This document shows, in pieces, positions 8,101-16,449 of a stretch of 64,000 bases of DNA. Origin of the DNA: an uncultured Bacteroidales bacterium (GTDB taxonomy: Bacteria > Bacteroidota > Bacteroidia > Bacteroidales > UBA932); the NCBI GenBank assembly GCA_910585445.1, contig CAJUEK010000001.1, positions 67,359-131,358 on the forward strand. Direction: 5' to 3'. The notes under the pieces are model-generated. The model saw nothing but the letters and a program-made list of their open reading frames with translations, was not told where the DNA came from and did not search any database. Position 1 is the first letter of the stretch, and each line of letters begins with the position of its first letter. The position numbers were made by a program, and so were the translations under genes.

Positions 8101-9219
8101 ATGATTCCTTTCGATAGATATGCCCCATATAATTCCCTGCCAGCACTCCCGCCGGCAGAAGAGCTATATACAGACATCTCAATAATTCAGAAGCTTGCAC
8201 AGGCAAGCAGAAAACTCGCTGAATTGAAGGGCGTGGCTTCCATGCTCCCCAATCAGTCCATTTTCGTAAACACGATTGCCCTGCGTGAGGCAAAAGCCAG
8301 CAGCGCCATTGAAAACATTTTTACGACAGATGATGAACTGTATAAAGCATTGACATATCAGGAAGATGATTATGCCGAAGGCCCTGCAAAGGAAATCATA
8401 CATTACAGGGAAGCATTATGGAAAGGATATGGCGAAATCGCCAGTGACGGAAGACTGACTGTTGACGCAATCATCCAAATTTACCGTCAGGTAAAGCAGA
8501 CGCATGACGGGATACGCCCATATCAGGCCGAAATCGTCATCAAGAAGAGAGGATGGGGTTCACTGATCGGAGAGACAGTTTATACGCCACCAAGAGGTAA
8601 AGGCGTGGTAGAGAAGATGCTTGCCGACCTCGTCGAATTCCTGAACGATGATGCAAAATACCCAGTTGACCCTCTGATGAAGATGGCAATGGCCCATTAC
8701 CAGTTCGAAGCAATCCACCCGTTCAGGGACGGAAACGGGAGAACCGGAAGAATCATATGCCTCCTGTACCTCATTCAGAAAGACCTGCTTGAACTCCCTA
8801 TTCTTTATATGAGCGCATATATTCTTGAAAACAAGGATAAGTATTATTTCAATCTGAGCAATGTGACAGGGACAAAAAACTGGAAAGAGTGGATTTTGTT
8901 CATGATGGAGACCGTCATACAGACATCTGAATATACAATCCACAAAATCAACAGGATTCGCGCGCTTATATCCAAAACAGAAGAACTGATACGCATCCAT
9001 AAGCCTTCAGCAGCCAAGATTGAGATTCCCAAATTGTTTGAGCAACCTTATATCCGCCCCAAGAATCTCGTCTCGGAGAAAATCAAGAGCGTGAACACCG
9101 CAAAAAAATACCTTACCGATTTAGAAGCACTCGGCCTCCTGACAAAGTCAAAAATCGGGAAAGAGTACGTATGGTTCAACACAGAACTCATGGACATCCT
9201 ATCCGCAGAAAATCACTGA
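8101..9219 (+). CDS. Fic-domain AMP-transferase with C-terminal winged helix (SoFic-like)
   Basis: Fic enzymes transfer AMP from ATP to a protein hydroxyl. Start chosen at ATG 8101 (MIPFDRYAPYNSLPALPP), since the open frame upstream to 7933 runs through the promoter/operators. 372 residues. An N-terminal class II inhibitory helix carries S-x-x-x-E-N (Ser67, Glu71, Asn72), the catalytic motif is HPFRDGNGRTGR (206-217), and the C-terminal 80 residues look like a winged helix (KIKSVNTAKKYLTDLEALGLL). Overall layout is that of the Shewanella SoFic type. All catalytic residues are present, so activity is expected but kept down by the glutamate switch. It is transcribed divergently from rplP; no antitoxin gene is adjacent, which fits self-inhibition. 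Its protein target is unknown. Confidence 0.9.
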   Translation: MIPFDRYAPYNSLPALPPAEELYTDISIIQKLAQASRKLAELKGVASMLPNQSIFVNTIALREAKASSAIENIFTTDDELYKALTYQEDDYAEGPAKEIIHYREALWKGYGEIASDGRLTVDAIIQIYRQVKQTHDGIRPYQAEIVIKKRGWGSLIGETVYTPPRGKGVVEKMLADLVEFLNDDAKYPVDPLMKMAMAHYQFEAIHPFRDGNGRTGRIICLLYLIQKDLLELPILYMSAYILENKDKYYFNLSNVTGTKNWKEWILFMMETVIQTSEYTIHKINRIRALISKTEELIRIHKPSAAKIEIPKLFEQPYIRPKNLVSEKIKSVNTAKKYLTDLEALGLLTKSKIGKEYVWFNTELMDILSAENH

Positions 9220-9329
9220 CCGGCACGATATTTTATGAAGGTTCAGTGACAATGAGGAACAAAAAACAGAATAACAGCAGGCGGTCAAACGGAAAGTGTT
9301 TATAACTTTGCATGGATTAGGCAGAAAAA

Positions 9330-9992
9330 ATGAGAAAGACGGCATTATACATAATAACGGCAATCACGGCATATCTCCTCCTCGCTACTCCGGCACGGGG
9401 CCAGCAGAAGGGAGACTATATGCAATACATAATAGAAGGCAAGGACACCATATATATATCGGAACTGCCGGCATCAAAGGTATATTCCAGAGTCCCGAAG
9501 CAAAAAGGGAAAGAATGGAGAAAATACTACAGGCTCGTGCATAATTTCAGCAAGACCTATCCATACGCCCTCGCGGCACGCAAAATGGTGGCAGAAGCCG
9601 ACAGCACCATAGCGGCCGACGGACTGAAACGCGGCAAGAGGGAGAAATACATAAACGGGATACAGAAAGAGCTTTTCACAATATTCGAAAAGCCGCTACG
9701 CAACCTCACCGTAAGCCAGGGAGCGCTGCTGATGAGACTGATTGACCGGGAAGTCGGAAAATCGTCATATAATATAATAAAGGATTACAAGAACGGCATG
9801 GCAGCCGGATTCTGGCAAGGCGTGGCCAAACTCTTCGGCTCAGACCTCAAGAAGCCTTACGACCCGGAAGGAGACGACAGGATGACGGAAGACCTTGTGA
9901 AGATATGGGAGGCCGGAGACTTTCCGGCATTTTACTTTTCATTGTTCTGGGAAGACCCGCCCATCACAGAAATACCGTCAAAATACAGATAG
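9330..9992 (+). CDS. DUF4294 family secreted protein
   Basis: 220 residues with a signal peptide (MRKTALYIITAITAYLLLAT, cleavage after ARG-QQ). The body matches the Bacteroidota DUF4294 family as I recall it: EGKDTIYISELPASKVYSRV, WRKYYRLVHNFSKTYPYAL, LLMRLIDREVGKSSYNIIKD and a final FWEDPPITEIP. The function is unknown; it is predicted to be periplasmic. A TAACTTTG -7 box lies at 9303-9310. Its last 61 bases overlap the 3' end of lpxH on the other strand, so the two transcripts are antisense there. Confidence 0.8.
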   Translation: MRKTALYIITAITAYLLLATPARGQQKGDYMQYIIEGKDTIYISELPASKVYSRVPKQKGKEWRKYYRLVHNFSKTYPYALAARKMVAEADSTIAADGLKRGKREKYINGIQKELFTIFEKPLRNLTVSQGALLMRLIDREVGKSSYNIIKDYKNGMAAGFWQGVAKLFGSDLKKPYDPEGDDRMTEDLVKIWEAGDFPAFYFSLFWEDPPITEIPSKYR

Positions 9993-10681
9993 GGAGACCC
10001 TCCCATCCAGTCTTTCAGTACACGGAACTCGGCACCGGACGGCAAAACCATGCTCACGTCAGCATGATAATGCCCGAAAATGAAATAATCCACCTGGTTG
10101 CGCTCCGAGAACTCCTTGGCAAAATGGTACAGAGGCTCCTCCTCCCCGCGGAAGGCATACTCTTCACGGCGTGCCAGACGATTATGGCGCGACCAGCCGT
10201 TTCCAAGACGAAAAGCCATCCAAGGATGAAGCAGGCTGAAAAGGAACTGCAGCACACGGCTATGGAAGACGCTGCGCAACACCCTGTAACCGGCAGGCAC
10301 AGGCCCAAGGCCGTCACCATGGCCAAGACAGAACCTTTTTCCGGCAATTTCCACTATGGCAGGCTGCTCGAGACGTTTCATTCCGAGCTCCTCGAAGTAG
10401 CTGTATGTCCAGACATCATGATTACCCTGGAAAAAGAAGACATCCACGCCACGGTCAACCAAATCCTGCAGCGCGGCGAGCACCCTTACATACCCTTTCG
10501 GCACAACGTCCCTGTATTCATACCAGAAATCCCAGATGTCACCAAGAAGGTACAGCGAAGAAGCAGAATCAGGAAGCCCGCGCAGAAAATCCACAAAACG
10601 GCGTTCGCGCTCATCCGGACCGGCCACATCAAGCCCAAGATGAACATCAGACACGAAAAAAGCAAGAGCCCCCTCGCACAT
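9932..10681 (-). CDS. lpxH: UDP-2,3-diacylglucosamine diphosphatase (LpxH-like metallophosphoesterase)
   Basis: Hydrolyses UDP-2,3-diacylglucosamine to lipid X and UMP in lipid A synthesis, at the cytoplasmic face of the inner membrane. Calcineurin-type metal motifs are complete: FFVSDVHLG, LLGDIWDFWYEY, FQGNHDVW, LGHGDG and IFGHYHAD. I place the start at ATG 10681 (MCEGALAFFVSDVHLG), two bases after the uppP stop; an open frame extends 14 codons further into uppP but adds only non-conserved residues. About 249 residues. Last gene of the ftsX-DUF3098-uppP-lpxH run. Other Bacteroidota commonly have truB after uppP (recollection). Confidence 0.87.
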   Translation of the reverse strand: MCEGALAFFVSDVHLGLDVAGPDERERRFVDFLRGLPDSASSLYLLGDIWDFWYEYRDVVPKGYVRVLAALQDLVDRGVDVFFFQGNHDVWTYSYFEELGMKRLEQPAIVEIAGKRFCLGHGDGLGPVPAGYRVLRSVFHSRVLQFLFSLLHPWMAFRLGNGWSRHNRLARREEYAFRGEEEPLYHFAKEFSERNQVDYFIFGHYHADVSMVLPSGAEFRVLKDWMGGSPYLYFDGISVMGGSSQNNEK

Positions 10682-10683
10682 GG

Positions 10684-11493
10684 CTATCCGAAAATGAAAA
10701 TGGCCGCAGCCACGACAAGACAATATAGCGCGAACCAGCTAAGGCGCGCCTTCTTCACAATGGCTATCATCACTTTGCAGGCGAACAACCCCGACAGGAA
10801 TGCCGACAGGAAGCCCAGGCACAAAGGAAGAGCACCGACAGTTGACGAAGAGAACTCCCCTCCGACGACCTCAAGGAAAGCCTCGCCAAGAATAGGCACA
10901 AGAACCATGAGGAACGAGAACTGCGCCATCACATCCCTTCTGACACCGCAAATCAAGCCAGTTGAAATCGTAGTGCCGGAGCGCGAAAGCCCAGGAATGA
11001 CGGCAAACGCCTGCCCAAGCCCCACCGCAAGGGCCTGCCAATATGAAATCCCGTTGCGATAGTCATTGGCCGGAAAGATGGATGCACGGCCAGGCCTCGA
11101 CGCAAAATCAGAAAAGAACAGGAGCACGGCAGTGGCAAGCAAGGCAAAGCCAACCACATGCACAGAGCCGAAAAGCCCCTCGACCGCGTCTTTGAAAAAA
11201 ACTCCCACAATGAAAATCGGGGCCATGGAAACGGCGATTTTCAGGAGATAATCAGTCTGGTCGTTATACTTGAATTCGAAAAAGCCCTTGAGAAGCCCCC
11301 AAATCTGTTTGTGGAAAACGACTATCGTACTGAGGACAGTAGCCGCATGCACAACCGTAGTGAACATGAGGTCATCGGATGTCTCCACACCGAGCAGAGC
11401 CTTGCCTATTTCAAGATGTCCGCTGCTGCTTACCGGCAGAAATTCAGTCAGGCCTTGCAAGAGACCGAGTAAAACCGCTTCAAACCACTCCAT
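10684..11493 (-). CDS. uppP: Undecaprenyl-diphosphatase UppP/BacA
   Basis: Dephosphorylates undecaprenyl pyrophosphate to recycle the lipid carrier for peptidoglycan and other wall polymers; a polytopic inner-membrane enzyme. 269 residues, beginning MEWFEAVLLGLLQGLTEFLP and carrying both active-site stretches: LPVSSSGHLEIG (with the E-x-x-x-E type glutamates before it) and IPGLSRSGTTISTG. About eight hydrophobic segments. Lies 9 bp after the DUF3098 gene and 2 bp before lpxH. Confidence 0.95.
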   Translation of the reverse strand: MEWFEAVLLGLLQGLTEFLPVSSSGHLEIGKALLGVETSDDLMFTTVVHAATVLSTIVVFHKQIWGLLKGFFEFKYNDQTDYLLKIAVSMAPIFIVGVFFKDAVEGLFGSVHVVGFALLATAVLLFFSDFASRPGRASIFPANDYRNGISYWQALAVGLGQAFAVIPGLSRSGTTISTGLICGVRRDVMAQFSFLMVLVPILGEAFLEVVGGEFSSSTVGALPLCLGFLSAFLSGLFACKVMIAIVKKARLSWFALYCLVVAAAIFIFG

Positions 11494-11502
11494 AGCCGGA
11501 CA

Positions 11503-11733
11503 TTATTTTTTGAAAACCTTCATTATGGCGACAACCTCGATGATGATGCCGAGGATTATTACGACCGGAGCCGCAACCAGCCTGCGGAAATCAAACATGG
11601 CATAATTGAAGACCTCCGGGTCGGAACTTCCACCTCCAGTCATAAGAATATAGCCGGAAACCATCACTACAAGTCCGGCAAGAAGATATTTCAGCCCCTT
11701 TGGGGTCATGGCCATCTTTGGATTATTTTCCAT
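11503..11733 (-). CDS. DUF3098 small membrane protein
   Basis: 76 residues with two hydrophobic segments (about 15-32 and 51-70): KGLKYLLAGLVVMVSGYILM, a short loop with GGGSSDPEVFNYAMFDFRRL, and PVVIILGIIIEVVAIMKVFKK. This is the DUF3098 pattern conserved in Bacteroidota between ftsX and uppP. Function unknown; the constant position next to ftsX suggests a role in division or envelope growth, which is inference. Confidence 0.85.
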   Translation of the reverse strand: MENNPKMAMTPKGLKYLLAGLVVMVSGYILMTGGGSSDPEVFNYAMFDFRRLVAAPVVIILGIIIEVVAIMKVFKK

Positions 11734-11739
11734 ATCGCA

Positions 11740-12618
11740 TCAATAATACAATTCGTCTTTTCCCAATGAAATGAGTTTATTCACAACAAGATACGTACTC
11801 GTCAGGCATATCAGCAGACCGCTGGCCAGCACTATTCCCATGACCATCAGAAGAAGCTCAAGGCGGAATATCTCGAAAAGCTGCACGAAGCCGCTCCTGA
11901 TGAAGAACATTATCACAATCAGCGCAATCACAGCAAGGAAGGCTGCGAAAACGCCCTGAAATGCAGCCTGGACAAGGAAAGGAGCGCGTATGAACTGCCT
12001 TGTTGCCCCGACGAGCTTCATGGTATGTATCGTAAACCGGCGGGCAAACACATTGAGCCTCACGGTATTGTTTATCAAGACAAAAGAGATGAACAGCATA
12101 AGGCAGATGAAAACCCCGAGCACGGAAGAGATCTTGCTCAGATTGGCATTCAAAGCTTCCACGAGCGACATCTGATAATTGACCTCTTCCACAAGAGGCG
12201 ATGCCGATATCTCCCGCCTCACAACTTCGAGACTGTCCGAAGAAACATAGTCAGCCATCAGCGTGACATCAATGGAAACCGGTATGGGTGAAGTCTCGAA
12301 CACATCCAGGAAATCATCCCCGAGCTGACGGGCAAGCTCCCTCTCACCCTGCTCACGGGAGACAAAGACCGTGCTCTTGATGAAGCGCTCCTTGCCCAGC
12401 TCATCGCAAAAGGCCATCGCAGCCTCTTCCTGGACATTCTGCTTCATCATCACGGACACCTGGACATTTTCCTTGAAATAGTCCGAAACGCCCTTCGCAT
12501 TCACCAGAAGCATGCTCGCGATGCCCACCAGCAGAAGCACGAGGCTTATGCTGATGAGAGACGAAAGATACGCATTCGCCAGACGCCTCTTCATTATCCT
12601 GTTGTCACCTTTACCCAT
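11740..12618 (-). CDS. ftsX: Cell division protein FtsX
   Basis: Membrane half of the FtsEX ABC-type complex that activates peptidoglycan hydrolases at the division site. 292 residues with four membrane segments in the FtsX layout: one near 20-42, then an extracytoplasmic domain (about 43-170), then three (about 172-195, 217-240, 262-285). Start at ATG 12618 (MGKGDNRIMKRRLANAY); the ATG at 12594 is an alternative. First gene of the unit ending in lpxH; a TATCTTTG -7 box lies at 12646-12639, close upstream. ftsE is not adjacent. Confidence 0.92.
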   Translation of the reverse strand: MGKGDNRIMKRRLANAYLSSLISISLVLLLVGIASMLLVNAKGVSDYFKENVQVSVMMKQNVQEEAAMAFCDELGKERFIKSTVFVSREQGERELARQLGDDFLDVFETSPIPVSIDVTLMADYVSSDSLEVVRREISASPLVEEVNYQMSLVEALNANLSKISSVLGVFICLMLFISFVLINNTVRLNVFARRFTIHTMKLVGATRQFIRAPFLVQAAFQGVFAAFLAVIALIVIMFFIRSGFVQLFEIFRLELLLMVMGIVLASGLLICLTSTYLVVNKLISLGKDELYY

Positions 12619-12638
12619 ATAGCTTTCCCAATCGGGCC

Positions 12639-12676
12639 CAAAGATAGTGAAATATCAAAAAAAATTATTATCTTTG
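12639..12676. promoter_or_regulatory. Two divergent promoter -7 boxes between ftsX and the glycogen-synthase-like gene
   Basis: Identical TATCTTTG boxes face outward: one on the minus strand at 12646-12639 for ftsX and one on the plus strand at 12669-12676 for the gene starting at 12697. Only 22 bp separate them. Neither has a convincing TTTG at the right upstream distance, so strength is uncertain. Confidence 0.5.
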
Positions 12677-12696
12677 TAGAGATTTTGTCATTAAAA

Positions 12697-13524
12697 ATGA
12701 ACAGCATGGGAAATTCAGTCAAAAGAGTCCTTTTCGTCAATTCCGAGATATTCCCGTATCTTCCGGAATCCGGAATCGCCAACATCGGCAGGTTCCTTCC
12801 GCAGGGCATCCAGGAGAAAGGCAGGGAAATCAGGTCTTTCATGCCGAGATACGGATGCATCAATGAAAGAAAAAACCAGCTGCACGAGGTCATCAGGCTT
12901 TCCGGAATGAACATTGTGATAAATGATGTTGACAGGCCGCTGGTAATCAAGGTAGCTTCAATATCCGCAGCCAGGATGCAGGTCTATTTCATTGACAACG
13001 AGGATTATTTCCACAGAAAGAACATCTATCACGACGAGAACGGCAATTTCCACGAAGACAACGGGGAAAGGGCCATATTCTTTGCGCGCGGTGTTCTCGA
13101 GACGGTCAAGAAGCTCAGATGGGCTCCTGATGTCATACATTGCCACGGCTGGATATCCCACGTGCTTCCGCTGTATCTGAAGAAGGCATATATTGACGAC
13201 CCTATATTCTCCGGCAGCAAAGTAGTGCTCTCGCTGTACGATGACACTCCTGCCGAGAGCTTCGGTGACGACTTCAAGGAAAAAATTCTTTTCGGAGGAG
13301 CCGGAGCAAAAGATATAGAGGCACTGGAGCAGACCGATGGCACAAATCTTGCAAAACTCGCGGCCAGCCATTCCGACGGCATCATATTCGGGTCAGAAGG
13401 GATTTCCCAGGAAGTGGAGGCATACTGCCGCAATTCCGGTCTTCCTGTGCTTGATTTTGACGCCGCGTCAATTGAAGACGGCTCATATATAGAGAAATAC
13501 AACAGTTTTTACGACCAGCTATAA
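12697..13524 (+). CDS. Glycogen/starch synthase-like protein, N-terminal (GT5) domain only
   Basis: About 275 residues matching only the N-terminal Rossmann half of GT5 glycogen synthases: KRVLFVNSEIFPYLPESGI, then FMPRYGCINERKN, FARGVLETVKKLRWAPDVIHCHGW. The C-terminal half that completes a GT-B active site is missing. The ADP-glucose-binding KTGGL loop is replaced by PESGIANIG, so catalysis is doubtful. Start is ATG 12697 or 12706; the first open codon, at 12685, is TTG and lies on the expected transcription start. It overlaps the DUF4270 gene by one base (TAATG), so the two are coupled. I recall the same pair in other Bacteroidota. Function unresolved. Confidence 0.75.
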   Translation: MNSMGNSVKRVLFVNSEIFPYLPESGIANIGRFLPQGIQEKGREIRSFMPRYGCINERKNQLHEVIRLSGMNIVINDVDRPLVIKVASISAARMQVYFIDNEDYFHRKNIYHDENGNFHEDNGERAIFFARGVLETVKKLRWAPDVIHCHGWISHVLPLYLKKAYIDDPIFSGSKVVLSLYDDTPAESFGDDFKEKILFGGAGAKDIEALEQTDGTNLAKLAASHSDGIIFGSEGISQEVEAYCRNSGLPVLDFDAASIEDGSYIEKYNSFYDQL

Positions 13525-15227
13525 TGAATCTGAAATTTTTAGGCGGAGCCGGCCGCATTGCGGCCATCGGTGCGATACTGCTTGGCTCCGCGTCATGCAT
13601 ATATGTCGATGAGACACTCGGGAAGAACTTCATCCCCACTGACCAGAAATGGAACGTATATACGCCCGAGCCAGTAGCCCTTACGGGAATCAGGATGCAG
13701 ATGGCAGACAGCCTGTCGGGATATAGCACGACACGTTTCACTTTCGGCTCAGTCAACGATGACCTGGGGACATGCATGAAAAGCGCCAGCTTCACGCTTG
13801 TGCCGGTTATGGATACGCTGGATTTCGGAAAGAACACGAAAATCCGCGGTTTCCATTTCATGGCAGCCAAAGACACCATGTCAGCCGCATCTGAAAGCCA
13901 GATGAAAATCCTGCAGAACGTATATGTGTCTGAGCTGAAAGCGCCGCTTGATTCGAATGTGCTCTATGCAAGTTCATTCATGGACCCGGAGTTCAGGGAC
14001 AAATATCTCGACTTGACAAACATCGTGACAGACGGTATCCCGGTATATGCAGGAGGAGATTCTCTCAGTTTTGAATTCAGCAGGGAGTTCACTGAGAGCT
14101 TCATCAGCAGGCTAAAGAAAGCGGACCTGGACAGCATGGACTTGTATCTCAAGGATCTCCCTGGTTTCTACATCACGACAGACGCTCCTGCCGGACAGGG
14201 AGGAAGAATCAACATGTTCAAAGTAGGAATGTCAAAGAATGACAGCGGATACCTGTCGGGGAACTATGCCGAGCTGAAAATTACTGCCGACTATGGCGAC
14301 AGGAAGGATGTTGACACATCTTTCGTGTTCCTGTTCGGCCTGGGAGATTTCTTTAAGAACCTCTCCAGCACCAGCGACATCACGCAGTTCGCCTTCAATT
14401 CAAGCGAGCATGAGAGCGCAAAAGAATATTCAAAAGACGGAGTGCTTGCAACAGACAAGATACGCATCGAAGGCGGATGCGGCATCAAGCCTGTCGTAAA
14501 GGCATCAGAAATAAAGGACATACTTGATGCACAGCTTGCCCAGGCCGGAATCAGCGACTACAGGGAAGTGGTAATCAACAAGGCGACTATTTTATTGCCA
14601 TACAGCGTCGATGAATATTCCGCACTGGACACATACCCGATGATTCTCAGCCCTACCGTAAGGCTCAGGAGCACAGAGGGGAAATATGTTTCCTATGCAG
14701 GGCTTACGGACTCCAGCATCGCATCAGAGAACCAGGGAGACATAAACAGGTCACTCGGGATGTACACCCCGGATATAAGCCATCATGTGCAGGAGATTCT
14801 CAAATTGGACAGGAATGACCCTGAATTTTCTGAGAAAATCGGCAACTATGACATCTGGTTCCTGATAATGCACACAGAGACAACGCAGACGAACAGCAAC
14901 AACTCCATGAACGACTACTACAATAACCTCATGTACAACTCATATTACAATAATATGATGTACAATCCTTACGGATACGGAGGATACGGTTACGGCGGAT
15001 ATGGATATGGAAGCTACGGATATGGCGGGTACGGCTACGGCAACAACTACTACAATTATATGATGATGGCAATGTATGCCAGCGCAAGCAGCGGTTCAAA
15101 TGAGAAGACCACGACCGAGATGGACAAGGACAGATATTACAAGGCAAATCTGAACGGTCCGGATGCTGTCACTGGAGCTGTTCCGCAGCTGAGAATAACA
15201 TTCTCCGCGCCAAAGACAGCAGAATGA
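13524..15227 (+). CDS. DUF4270 family lipoprotein
   Basis: 567 residues. A lipoprotein signal is visible (IGAILLGSASCIYVDETLG, cysteine at about 26), followed by the DUF4270 pattern: DETLGKNFIPTDQKWNVYTP, LYLKDLPGFYITTD, and repeated beta-rich segments. Likely anchored in the outer membrane; function unknown. Residues about 457-520 are an unusual low-complexity insert rich in Asn, Tyr, Met and Gly, including nearly five copies of YGYG(G/S). Translationally coupled to the glycogen-synthase-like gene. Followed by a strong terminator. Confidence 0.82.
   Translation: MNLKFLGGAGRIAAIGAILLGSASCIYVDETLGKNFIPTDQKWNVYTPEPVALTGIRMQMADSLSGYSTTRFTFGSVNDDLGTCMKSASFTLVPVMDTLDFGKNTKIRGFHFMAAKDTMSAASESQMKILQNVYVSELKAPLDSNVLYASSFMDPEFRDKYLDLTNIVTDGIPVYAGGDSLSFEFSREFTESFISRLKKADLDSMDLYLKDLPGFYITTDAPAGQGGRINMFKVGMSKNDSGYLSGNYAELKITADYGDRKDVDTSFVFLFGLGDFFKNLSSTSDITQFAFNSSEHESAKEYSKDGVLATDKIRIEGGCGIKPVVKASEIKDILDAQLAQAGISDYREVVINKATILLPYSVDEYSALDTYPMILSPTVRLRSTEGKYVSYAGLTDSSIASENQGDINRSLGMYTPDISHHVQEILKLDRNDPEFSEKIGNYDIWFLIMHTETTQTNSNNSMNDYYNNLMYNSYYNNMMYNPYGYGGYGYGGYGYGSYGYGGYGYGNNYYNYMMMAMYASASSGSNEKTTTEMDKDRYYKANLNGPDAVTGAVPQLRITFSAPKTAE
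14970..15041 (+). repeat. In-frame tandem repeat coding YGYG(G/S)
   Basis: Seventy-two bases give 24 codons arranged as YGYGG, YGYGG, YGYGS, YGYGG, YGYG. Third codon positions vary (tac/tat, gga/ggt/ggc), so the unit is kept at protein level and is not a very recent slippage product. It lies inside the DUF4270 lipoprotein, flanked by Asn/Tyr/Met-rich text. Confidence 0.85.
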
Positions 15228-15256
15228 CGCGCAGGTGCGGAAGATATAAATAACAA

Positions 15257-15293
15257 AGCGGGGCGACCTTGAAAAGTCACCCCGCTGTTTTTT
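15257..15293 (+). terminator. Intrinsic terminator of the DUF4270 unit
   Basis: Stem AGCGGGG-C-GAC pairs with GTC-A-CCCCGCT (one internal mismatch) around a short loop, followed by GTTTTTTG. It lies 30 bp after the DUF4270 stop and just beyond the convergent acpP stop, so it may also slow transcripts from the other side, though the minus-strand U-tract is weak. Confidence 0.8.
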
Positions 15294-15307
15294 GTATCCG
15301 TAAAAGA

Positions 15308-15550
15308 CTATCGGTTGTTGACAATCTGCTCGATATACTTGATAGCGTCGCCTACAGTAGCGATTTTATCTGCATCGTTGTCATCAATCTCAACATCGAA
15401 TTTCTTCTCAAAATCCATGATAAGCTCTACGATATCAAGTGAATCAGCACCGAGATCATTAGTGAAGCTTGCTGTCTCAGTCACCTCAGATGCATCAACG
15501 CCCAATTTCTCGACGATGATTGCCTTTACGTCTTCTGCAATATTTGCCAT
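15308..15550 (-). CDS. acpP: Acyl carrier protein
   Basis: 80 residues, strongly acidic. The phosphopantetheine site is in [13 protein letters not shown] (Ser of DSL), with the family start [20 protein letters not shown] and end [12 protein letters not shown]. Carries acyl chains in type II fatty acid synthesis in the cytoplasm. In many Bacteroidota fabF follows acpP; here it stands alone, with the DUF4270 gene convergent on one side and pnuC upstream in the same direction after a 156-bp gap. Confidence 0.95.
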   Translation of the reverse strand: MANIAEDVKAIIVEKLGVDASEVTETASFTNDLGADSLDIVELIMDFEKKFDVEIDDNDADKIATVGDAIKYIEQIVNNR

Positions 15551-15706
15551 AACGTTAAAATTTTAGTTAATAATTAGTATTCTAATACACGTATTTGCGC
15601 TAAAAAACGGTGCAAAATAAATAAAAAAAAATCAAAAATAAAAATTTAGAAGCTGTTAAAGGCTCCAGGACAGACATTTTAAGCGAGTTTTCACCAGAAA
15701 AGCCTG

Positions 15707-16414
15707 TCATTTGCGGCTCAGACTCAACCATACCCTAAGCCCGTTGATGGAATTGAGCAGGTAGAAACACCACATTATCACCATTACGGCAGCATGAGCC
15801 TCTCCCCTTGAAACACAGATGCTCCACATTATCACGCTCAATATGTTCGTAATAATCCACAGCACCCACTGCTCCATGAAAGCCATGGCCATAAGAGCCT
15901 GGGCAACTATGCTCAGAACAGTTGTAGCCGAATCCTTGTAAGGCTGGGGATCACCGAAATAGCCCAGCAGCAAGCCGAATCCAAATACAGCTGCAGCACA
16001 TCCCACAGCAAGAATGGCACGCTGAATCCATGTGAGACGCCTTGCACGGACACGCACATCAGCTCCCTCACCGGAAATGCGGTCTGCATCCTCCTGCGAC
16101 GTAGCGGCTCCCCTCTTGCGCCAGGACCACCAGCCTATGAACTGCATGGGAAGATAGTATAGGGCATTCAGGCCGGCATCCCCATATAGGGCTGCCTTAT
16201 ATGATATGTATGCATACATCGAAACGTTTATTATTCCGAACGCATAGTTCCAGATGCTCCCCTTAGCAACAAGCACAACACATATCACACCGGCTATACC
16301 GGCAATGGAACCTACAGCATCAATGCTTCCGGACAATACGGAATATGCTATGTTAGAGGCTATGACGCCTGCTATGAGGAAAAAGTCATAAAACGAAAGG
16401 ACTTTGTTTTTCAT
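15707..16414 (-). CDS. pnuC: PnuC-family vitamin transporter (nicotinamide riboside type)
   Basis: 235 residues with about seven hydrophobic segments. The PnuC core is clear: GSIWNYAFGIINVSMYAYIS, then NALYYLPMQFIGWWSWRKRG and MEQWVLWIITNILSVIMWSI. The family takes up nicotinamide riboside, and close relatives (PnuT) take up thiamine in Bacteroidota; I cannot separate the two from sequence alone. No TPP-riboswitch-like leader is apparent. A hydrophilic loop of about 30 residues (105-135) is longer than in short PnuC. Follows uvrC by 35 bp and is probably co-transcribed with it. Confidence 0.85.
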   Translation of the reverse strand: MKNKVLSFYDFFLIAGVIASNIAYSVLSGSIDAVGSIAGIAGVICVVLVAKGSIWNYAFGIINVSMYAYISYKAALYGDAGLNALYYLPMQFIGWWSWRKRGAATSQEDADRISGEGADVRVRARRLTWIQRAILAVGCAAAVFGFGLLLGYFGDPQPYKDSATTVLSIVAQALMAMAFMEQWVLWIITNILSVIMWSICVSRGEAHAAVMVIMWCFYLLNSINGLRVWLSLSRK

Positions 16415-16449
16415 GGCTAATCTTTATTTTGATACTATGTAAAGCCGAC

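Noticed and set aside
9905..11062. A 385-codon open frame on the plus strand, opposite lpxH and uppP
   Set aside because: It is antisense to two clear enzymes, has no recognisable domain and is rich in Arg, His and Pro as expected for a shadow of G+C-rich coding sequence.
14970..15041. Short tandem repeats considered as CRISPR-like or noncoding
   Set aside because: They keep the DUF4270 reading frame and vary at third codon positions.
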